A stretch of 64,000 nucleotides of DNA from Vanrija pseudolonga. Its lineage: Eukaryota > Basidiomycota > Tremellomycetes > Trichosporonales > Trichosporonaceae. Positions 57,060 to 64,000 of this stretch are shown here, in pieces. Position 1 is the first letter of the stretch; the number at the start of each line of letters is the position of its first letter. Location of the stretch: contig NC_085852.1 in the NCBI RefSeq assembly GCF_020906515.1, positions 496,001 to 560,000 of the forward strand, given 5' to 3'. Under the pieces are notes generated by a model, which was not told the DNA's origin, did no database searches, and worked only from the letters and a program-made list of their open reading frames with translations. A program made the translations under genes and the position numbers.

Positions 57060-59465
57060 ATGGCGGCATACCACGACCTCGAGCGGCGCTTTGTTGGGCT
57101 CGCACCGCGCGCGCCGAGGCGACTCAAAGTGCTCCTCGGATTCGCGGTGCTGATCGCGCTCTCGCTCTTCCTCTGGCCACGGGACAGCTCTGACGCGCTC
57201 GATACGTTGGCCCAGCAATCGCTCGACGGGTTCGAAGACCTCGATGTGGCCTTTGCGCGGGCCGACGTGCTGGCCGCCAACCCTGGCCGCCTCGATGTCA
57301 GCGATAACAGCCGAGTTCAAGTACGCATCAAAGACGCGGGGTACGTTGTCGATGAGAACGGCGACCACTTCTACCCCGGCGTCCATCGCCCCGTGGCCCC
57401 ACTCGACCCGGGCGTGGCTGTCGACCCGGCCGATGCGTTTCCCGACATTGACGCCGCGACGCACCTCGTGCCCCCGCCCGAGGACGCCGCCTTCCCCGCC
57501 GAGCTGGAGCGCAACATCTCCCTCAGGGCCGACCCGGACGCCGTCGAGCTCATCATGGCGAGCATTGTCATCCCGCCAGACGCGTTCTCAGTCACTTGGG
57601 AAGCACCTGATTTCGAGGAGAAGACGGGTGGTGCCAGCCGCCGGGTTCAGTGGGCCGGGTTCGACGGGGCGCACGAGAGCGACGCGGAGAAGGCAGTGAG
57701 GGAGGCTCGGCGCGACGCCGTGCGTCGCGGGTTTATCCACACATGGCAGGCGTACAAGGACTATGCGTGGGGTAGGTGCTACGTCGAGCCGAGTGCGATG
57801 AGCTGATGGTAGGCCACGACGAGGTGCGGCCAGTGTCGCGCACACCATCGGACCCCTTCAACGGGTGGGGTGCGACCATCATCGACTCGCTTGACACGCT
57901 CCTACTCATGGGCCTTAGTGCAGAGTACGACCTGTGCCGGCCACATGTGAACCAGCTCAACATGCACTGGCTCAACGGGCGCGACTGGTCTACAGCATAC
58001 CGAACGCGGGCGAATGTGTCGGTCCCGCGCGAGATTGTCCAGCTGCCGACATTCGAGACGAACATTCGGTACCTTGGCGGCCTGATAAGCGCGTACGACC
58101 TGTCAGGTGACGCGTTGATGCTCGAGCGCGCGCTCGACCTCGCCAAGATCCTCGCACGGTCATTCAACACGGCGTCGGGGCTGCCAGCGTCCCGCATCGA
58201 CCCAGGGCACACAAGCGCGTACTGGACAGGAAGTGTCTCTCTTGCCGAAGCCGGCTCACTCAGCCTCGAGTTTTCGCGCCTCAGCCTGATCACGAAAGAC
58301 CCACAATGGTTCGACCTCACACACCGCGCGACAGAGTTCATCAAGAAGGGCCCGGCAGTCAGATCAGACCACCCGCCACTCATCACAGGCAACTTTGTGC
58401 CTGATCAGAAGGGCGGGTTGTATGGTTCCTATGCGTTTGGCGGGCTCGCCGACTCGTACTACGAGTACCTAATCAAAGTAGGGCAGCTGTTGTCCGGTCG
58501 CGCAGTGGCGAAATTGTACACAGACCTGTACGCCGCGAGCATCGACACGGCGCGGAAGACGCTGTATGGCGACGTGTCTATCCCGGGGCTCGACGAGCAG
58601 CTGATGATCATTGGCAAGCGCGCGTGGCGCCAGCCACTCTTGCACGAGCTCGAGCACTTGACGTGTTTCGCCGGCGGCATGCTTGGCCTCGGTGCAAGAC
58701 TTCTCAACCGTGACCAGGATCTAGACGACGGCCAGCGCGTCGCTTCGACGTGTTACTGGGTGTCGAAGGCGACGGGCACGGGGGTACAGCCTGAGTCGGT
58801 GATCTTCTACCCGGCAAACGACACGACCAGGGAAACGCTCTTGACGATCGATGGAGAGCGGTACGACGCTGCGCGACAGCAAGCAGGTATTGGCAGCTCC
58901 AAGGTGTTTGACCACGAGCCAACAGAGCCACGCACAGAGCCGATAAAGTACTACCGCCACCTGCAGGGATACCCACCAGGTGTCAAGTTCTCGTCCCCGC
59001 GGTACATCGGCCGGCCGGAGACGATCGAGTCGGTCTTCTACATGTACCGCCTGACGGGCGACAAGAAGTGGCAAGAGCGCGGCTGGCGAATGTTCACCTC
59101 GTGGGCAGCTGCTGCGCGTGCAAAGGGCGGAATGGCGAGCGTTCTCAACGCCGTCCATCCGCCGGCGAGACACACAGACAACATGGAGAGCTTTGTGCTC
59201 GCCGAGACTTTCAAATACCACTTTCTCCTGCAGAGTGCGCCGGATGTGCTCTCGCTCGACGAGTGGGTGTTCAACACTGGTGAGTTGGTTTGGGTGGTGG
59301 CGGGGCTGACATGCAGAGGCGCACCCTTTCATCATCGGCGAGAGGGCACCCGGTTCGTCGGGTCTCTGGAAGGGCGGGAATGGTGAGGAGCTGGGGGCAC
59401 GCGGCGCCGGCACCGACGCGCAGAAGTGGAATCGGCTGATGAACCTCGAGCGGTTCGGTCCATAG
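57060..59465 (+). CDS. GH47 alpha-1,2-mannosidase, type II membrane protein
   Basis: Three exons (57060-57771, 57813-59279, 59317-59465; introns 41 and 37 nt) give 775 residues. A short cytosolic tail and one membrane helix (LKVLLGFAVLIALSLFLW, about residues 22-40) are followed by an unusually long stem of about 170 residues. The catalytic domain then begins [23 protein letters not shown]. GH47 signatures include GWGATIIDSLDTLLLMGL, FETNIRYLGGLISAYDLSG, GGLADSYYEYLIKVGQ, HLTCFAGGMLGLGA, RPETIESVFYMYRLTGD, DNMESFVLAETFKYHFLL and the calcium-binding FNTEAHPF. Class I mannosidases trim Man9 N-glycans in the ER or Golgi. The exact compartment and specificity cannot be told. Confidence 0.93.
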
Positions 59466-60383
59466 TCCGCTGTAGCAGCAGCATCATCATCATCTTGGTA
59501 GAAGATAGAATCATCTTGGCACTGGAATAGACGCTTCAACGTCATCTGTCCGATGTTTGGTCCTCCAAGCTGACGTCTGCGCCCCCGTCCGTCCGAGTAT
59601 AACCCCCCACCCCAGAGTCCAAATGCCTCACCCTGCCCACTCTCCACCAACCACACGGCAGGAATAGCACCACGTCGGGGTTTAATCGTGCTGGGCAGGG
59701 GCGCACTATCTCCGGGAACTGGTGGACGTGCTGGGGAGTGGAGGGGAGTGTAGTAGGACGGCAGTCCGTCCGCTTCCCGCTCGCGCGCTCGCGCTGGCTG
59801 GTCGGAGCGTCCTCCTCCGCTCCGCAGTACGCCCGTGTTTGGCCCATGACGACGGTTGCGTGGGTGGCGGAGGAGGCACGGCGCAGCGTCACGCCAACCA
59901 GGGCCAAGACACCGATGATACGCAGGGGGTGGTTGGGGGGCACGGTTTGAAAGCCGAGGTTTGTGAGCTGAACACACTGGGCACTCTTTTTCTAGTGCCA
60001 GGAGACGCCAGGACACGCCGCCCTGATACCGGCGGCACGTCGCAGCAGCAGCATCGGGCAAATGGACGCGAGCAGAGTGGTTGGCGCCCTGAAAATAAAT
60101 GTGACATGTGGTCCCATGTGGACAGAGTGATGTCATGGATTGAAGGTTTTGCGAGTGTGGCGGACTGGCGTTGGTCCGCCGAGGTGTGCCCAAACACGCT
60201 CGATGTAGTCACACACACCCGCCCTGAACAACCTCCTGTCCTAGTGCGATAATGGCGAGTGGCAAGGGCACATACCTGCACGACGAGACAAGCTACGCTC
60301 AAACAGCAGGGACGAAACTTTTCAGTGACACCGGGGCGAACGAAACACGGCGCCGGCGCCGGCGTGGCGCGGGGTGAGGCGGC

Positions 60384-60406
60384 GGGGGCGGGGGAGGGGA
60401 TGGGGG
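60384..60406 (+). promoter_or_regulatory. G-rich element: quadruplex motif and Mig1/CreA-like sites
   Basis: Four G4-G5 tracts separated by one or two bases about 105-125 nt upstream of the transporter ATG. GCGGGG and GGGGA words match the consensus of carbon-repression zinc-finger proteins (Mig1/CreA), expected for a sugar transporter. Binding is not shown. Confidence 0.45.
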
Positions 60407-60458
60407 ACGCTGCTTATGTTAGCTTGCTTGCCTGCTCGCCAGTCAGCCGTCTCGCTGG

Positions 60459-60466
60459 TATATAAG
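60459..60466 (+). promoter_or_regulatory. TATA box of the sugar transporter
   Basis: TATATAAG, 44 nt before the ATG at 60510. A C/A-rich start region (CAAACACACTTCACACC) follows, typical of a short leader of a highly expressed fungal gene. Confidence 0.7.
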
Positions 60467-60509
60467 ACGTGACTGCGAGCAAGGAAGCCTCTCAAACACA
60501 CTTCACACC

Positions 60510-62422
60510 ATGGGATTCGGACCAAACAACGACCTCGCGATCGAACGCTCCTCCGCCGGCGGCCTCGTCAAGTACGGCGGGCTCAACGGCCAGGCCCTCC
60601 TCGTCGCCATAGTGGCTACTGGCACCTGTGGCTTCTCTTTGTTCGGCTATGGTGAGTCGGCCTGTGTGCATGGAGAGACGCGAATCCTCCTCGGAGAGAC
60701 GCAGAAGAGGTGGCTAACACCTTTGCAGACCAGGGCCTCATGAGTGGTATCATCGGGGCCAAGACGTTCAACGACGAGTTCCCCGCCACACGCACCGTGG
60801 GCGCCAACGACGTGTACCACTCTACGATCCAGGGCTCGGTGACGGCATGCTACGAGGTCGGATGCTTCTTCGGCGCCATGTTCGCCTACTTCTTCGGCGA
60901 CCGCCTCGGACGCCGCCGCATGATGCTGCTCGGCTGTATCGTCATGATCATCGGCACCGTCATCACCGTCACGGCCTTTGGGCCGGGTAACCCGCGCGGC
61001 AGCGTCGGCGGCTTCGTGCAGTTCATCATTGGCCGTGTGATCACGGGGTTGGGTAACGGCGCCAACACGGCCACTATCCCCTCGTGGATCGCCGAGACCT
61101 CCAAGGCGCACAACCGTGGCTTCCTCATCTGTCTCGAGGGCTCCACGGTCGCAGTGGGCACAGTCATTGCCTACTGGATGGACTTTGGCCTCTCGTACGT
61201 CGACTCGAGCGTCAACTGGCGCTTCCCGATCGCCTTCCAGATCTTCTTCGCCCTCATCGTCGTCGCTGGCGTGCTCGTCCTCCCCGAGTCGCCACGCTGG
61301 CTCATGGCAAAGGGATACCCTGATGAGGCACTGCGTGTGCTTGCGGCACTCCGCGCCGAGTCGCCCACCGACGAAGGTGCCCTGCTTGAGAAGGAGCAGA
61401 TGGCGTCGTCGATCGAGGCGCAGGCCCGCGCCGCGTCCAACAAGAAGTCGGACATCCTCAAGGGCGGCAAGCAGAACCACCGTGTTCGTGCCCTCGTTGG
61501 CGCTTCGACCCAGCTCTTCCAGCAGATTGGAGGCTGCAACGCCGTCATCTACTACGTGAGTGCCACTACCACGAGGAATAGTGGATGCTAACCCACCCAG
61601 TCCACCATCCTCTTCGAGAAGTCGATCAAGCTCACCGGCAAGCTCCCCCTCATCCTCGGCGGTGTCCTCGCGGTCATCTACATGCTCTTCGCCTTCCTCT
61701 CCTTCACGCTCGTCGAGAAGGTCGGCCGCCGTAACCTCTTCCTCGTCGGAACCGTGGGCCAGGGCGCCGCCATGCTCATCACCTGGGCGTGTCTCTTCCC
61801 GAACCGCTCGCTCCCCAAGGACGCCGATGGCAACTGGGAGGCGCTCGCGCCCAAGGGCGGCGCCGTCGGCCTGTACCTCTTCATCGCCTTCTTCGGCGCC
61901 ACGTGGCTCCCCCTCCCCTGGCTCTACCCCGCCGAGCTGAACGCCATGGCCGTCCGTACCGAGGCCAACGCCATCTCGACCATGACCAACTGGATCTCCA
62001 ACTTCCTCGTCGTGCAGGTCCTCCCGACCATGGTCGCGTCCATCGGCCACTGGACCTTCTTCCTCTTCTTCGCCGCCAACGTTTGCTTCCTCCCCTTCAT
62101 CTACCTCTGGTACCCCGAGACCGCTGGCCGCACGCTCGAAGAGATCGACGTGCTCTATGCCCAGGCACACTTCGAGCACAAGCGCGTCGTCAAGGTCGCT
62201 GCCGAGGTGCCCAAGCTCTCGGACCAGCAGATCCAAATCCTGACCGACCGCTACGACATCCACGGCTCCACTGGTGGCCTCGAGGCCGGCGAGGTCGACA
62301 CGAGCATCCCCTCTGCCTCGTCGGACGCCGGACACGAGAAGGCTCACGTTGAGGAGTCGTCCGAGGATCCGTCACCCACCCAGACTCGTGTCGGCTCGGT
62401 CGACCACGGCAACGAGAAGTAA
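60510..62422 (+). CDS. MFS sugar porter (hexose-type transporter)
   Basis: Three exons (60510-60651, 60729-61555, 61601-62422) give 596 residues with the twelve-helix layout of the sugar porter family. Motifs in order: FSLFGYDQGLMSGII in helix 1 (split by the first intron), GDRLGRRRMMLLG, GRVITGLGNGANTATIPSWIAETS, PESPRWLMAKGYPDEA before the central loop, QLFQQIGGCNAVIYY in helix 7, EKVGRRNLFLVG, LPLPWLYPAE and WYPETAGRTLEEID at the end of helix 12. A long acidic, Ser-rich tail (about 80 residues) is cytosolic and may carry degradation signals. Proton-coupled or facilitated import of a sugar is likely; which sugar is unknown. The first intron is 77 nt, the second 45. Confidence 0.93.
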
Positions 62423-62838
62423 ACTTGCCCTCTTGTCCTCCAACTGTATCGTTTTAGATGGGCCATGCCCCTGTATAGATTCTAGATGGATGCAGTAATT
62501 CGCGATTGAAGGCAGTGCCACACGCCTGGCGTCAGCTTTGGCTACACATGAATCACTCAGCACCTTACCTGCGCGAAGACGATATGTTAACCAGCAAGGT
62601 CGACAATGTTTGAGAGATCACGCACGACATCCTCCAACGTGTGAAGGAGGTCATCCACCACTGCCGTAATCTTGCCACAAGGCACAACCGGCTTGGCACA
62701 TCAACATCAGCGACTCATCTAGGTACAAATGCCGGCTTTGGGCGTTATCCTCTGTTTCATTCGCCCACTCACCCTCACCTGTGCACTGCACCATCAGGAT
62801 CGACGGACGTCAGCAGATCTGGTGTACTGCCCCTCGCA
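62423..62838. other. Transporter 3' region / promoter of small gene
   Basis: 416 bp without coding signs. Confidence 0.5.
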
Positions 62839-63274
62839 ATGGGAGCTAAGATTGTGAAGGCTCTCTCTCCGGATCACGTGTACAAGGGTGGGCCTGCAGG
62901 ATGAGGCTTACACACAACTCTGACTGCTGGCAGGCACATACACCTTTCGGTTCAAGCGGCGCAAGACACTATCGTCCCTCGTCAAGCCCGAGCCGCCGTA
63001 CGAGACCCTCGTGGATGCCCTAACTGAACTCGGCCGCACGTCCAAGCTGCTCAAAGTCAAACACAAGGGCGATACCCTCGAAGCCACGCTCAAAGTTGTC
63101 GCAGCCTGGTATCAGGATGACTACAGGGCAGCGGTGAGAGAGTTCGATGCTCTCATGGCTACGTTCAGCAGCCTCCGCCTCACCGAGCTCGACACCAAGG
63201 GTGTCGATTTTGGCCCTGTGAACTACCGTCTACACAGTTCTCTGCGGCGCATCCGCGCAGACACTCTAGTTTAA
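62839..63274 (+). CDS. Unrecognised small protein, 129 aa
   Basis: Two exons (62839-62887 and 62934-63274, 46-nt intron with gtgggc donor) read MGAKIVKALSPDHVYKGTYTFRFKRRKTLSSLVKP and continue with two helical stretches (YETLVDALTELGRTSKLLKV, EATLKVVAAWYQDDYRAAVREFDALMATFSSL). It is charged and has no signal or membrane helix. The reading frame ends at TAA 63272-63274. A weak donor (gtttaa) just before that stop and an acceptor at 63311 would instead join it in frame to the next open segment, making a longer protein. No family is recognised. Confidence 0.5.
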
Positions 63275-63293
63275 CTGGCCTTGAGTCCTTTGA

Positions 63294-63884
63294 ATTTTCG
63301 GATCGCGCAAGCTCTTCCATCATGATTTCAGACCTCGACATGTTCCTCAGACGCTTAAAAGCCTGCAACACGCTGGTCAAGCTCTGTCCTCGGCCCCACC
63401 AGCGCCGTTGCGATATCCGCTGTGTTTGCTGGGACCAATTCCGGCTCAAAAGTCCTTGGGACAAGGACAGAGAGAGGTCGCGGTTCCCCGCGACGTATTT
63501 GACAAGATCGCCGCAATCCTGGCCGCGCGCCGGCAGAGGCAGAAGGCGGTTCAAGTTGACGTGCTCGGCATCCTCACTTTTTGCCAGCTGCTCCGCCGCT
63601 CTGCCAGCGGCAGAGGACCAACCACGCTACCTGTCGAGATTGTGAACCTGATCATGGACTTCATCGGCGCCGCCCTGAGCCGTGAGGCTGTGGCCCGCGC
63701 CAAGAAGCTCGCCTTCGACGACGCACACCTGAGCACCCGAGCTCGGGCGCTCCAGGGGATGGAGGAGGAGGAGTTCGCGGTAGCGCTCGAAGAGTGGCTC
63801 GTTGACGAGGGGTTCGTGTACACCCCTCCGCCACCGCTGCGTTCTGTAGAACCCGAAGACGGGGGTGAAGGGGTCGATGGGTAA
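63294..63884 (+). CDS. Unrecognised coding segment, probably the 3' exon of the preceding gene
   Basis: An open frame with no in-frame ATG until well into it. It includes VPRDVFDKIAAILAARRQRQKAVQVDVLGILTFCQLLRR and LPVEIVNLIMDFIGAALSREAVARAKKLAF. The two Leu/Pro-Val-Glu-Ile-type helices resemble F-box-like openings. The tail is Glu-rich, then Pro-rich, ending GEGVDG. Lack of a start suggests it is an exon, joined to 62839-63274 by a 43-nt intron (63269-63311) with a weak donor. An alternative start at 63322 lies in another frame. The last 115 bp of the window hold nothing further. Confidence 0.45.
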   Translation: MFGSRKLFHHDFRPRHVPQTLKSLQHAGQALSSAPPAPLRYPLCLLGPIPAQKSLGQGQREVAVPRDVFDKIAAILAARRQRQKAVQVDVLGILTFCQLLRRSASGRGPTTLPVEIVNLIMDFIGAALSREAVARAKKLAFDDAHLSTRARALQGMEEEEFAVALEEWLVDEGFVYTPPPPLRSVEPEDGGEGVDG

Positions 63885-64000
63885 ACCTGTTCATACTGTG
63901 AACGCACCTCATGTCCTTCGTCGTCAGGGAGCAGTGCGGTGTGAGGGGTGAGTGACCTTGGGAGCTTCCGAGAGCATTGTCCAAGAGAGAGGACCGTACT

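Larger units (their letters stand above)
59466..60509. other. GH47 3' region and sugar-transporter promoter
   Basis: 1 kb. A minus-strand frame around 59540-59940 encodes a hydrophobic N-terminal-like stretch but lacks an ATG, so no gene is called. A G-rich element and a TATA box near its right end are annotated separately. Confidence 0.5.

Noticed and set aside
59542-59943. Minus-strand frame with a hydrophobic opening (LRIIGVLALVGVTLRR)
   Set aside because: No ATG in frame, and no acceptor-donor pair that supplies one could be justified.
58721-60193. 490-codon open frame on the minus strand
   Set aside because: Mostly antisense to the GH47 catalytic domain, continuing into non-coding DNA; no motif.
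60647-62347. 566-codon open frame on the minus strand
   Set aside because: It is the antisense of the MFS transporter and is produced by strong third-position GC bias; its Arg/Asp/Gly/Val-rich product has no motif.

Overview
The window is nuclear DNA of a GC-rich, intron-bearing basidiomycete yeast. The best fit is Tremellomycetes, probably Trichosporonales. This is an inference from three things: the short introns (mostly 35-50 nt, gtgagt/gtgggt donors, ctgac/ctaac-like branch sites), the mix of fungal gene families, and Cryptococcus-like features such as a GPI-type phospholipase B and a G1 cyclin with a long leader. No bacterial, viral, CRISPR or recognisable transposon content was seen.

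Layout. 0-10.3 kb is gene dense: the 3' end of a SEC24-family COPII gene, a Whi2-like BTB regulator, a SAM methyltransferase, a probable 50-residue membrane protein, pirin, an Mtr-type amino acid permease, and a divergently transcribed YtcJ-type amidohydrolase. 10.3-14.4 kb has no convincing gene. 14.4-19.8 kb holds the mitochondrial i-AAA protease YME1 and a G1/S cyclin, both on the minus strand. 19.8-36.7 kb is a 16.9-kb ORF-poor block. Its first 1-4 kb looks like a transcribed, spliced leader of the cyclin; the rest is rich in tetranucleotide tracts. One unrecognised 642-aa protein follows (36.7-38.6 kb), then another ORF-poor block (38.6-44.1 kb). 44.1-63.9 kb is gene dense again: PrxQ/Dot5-type peroxiredoxin, HGH1 (eEF2 folding factor) divergent from RAE1 (mRNA export), phospholipase B, a Zn2Cys6 transcription factor divergent from a GH47 mannosidase, an MFS sugar transporter, and a small unrecognised gene, possibly two-part, at the right end.

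Functionally these are mostly housekeeping genes (secretion, mitochondrial quality control, cell cycle, mRNA export, translation-factor folding, N-glycan trimming) mixed with nutrient genes (amino acid permease, amidohydrolase, sugar transporter, phospholipase B). No biosynthetic cluster is evident. The exon structures given were worked out by hand from splice signals, frame continuity and family fit. The most unusual items are the size of the ORF-poor blocks in an otherwise compact genome, the ATG-depleted leader of the cyclin, a hidden 50-aa gene, an 18-nt micro-exon and a hidden last exon in the peroxiredoxin gene, and a NAGNAG acceptor in the transcription factor.
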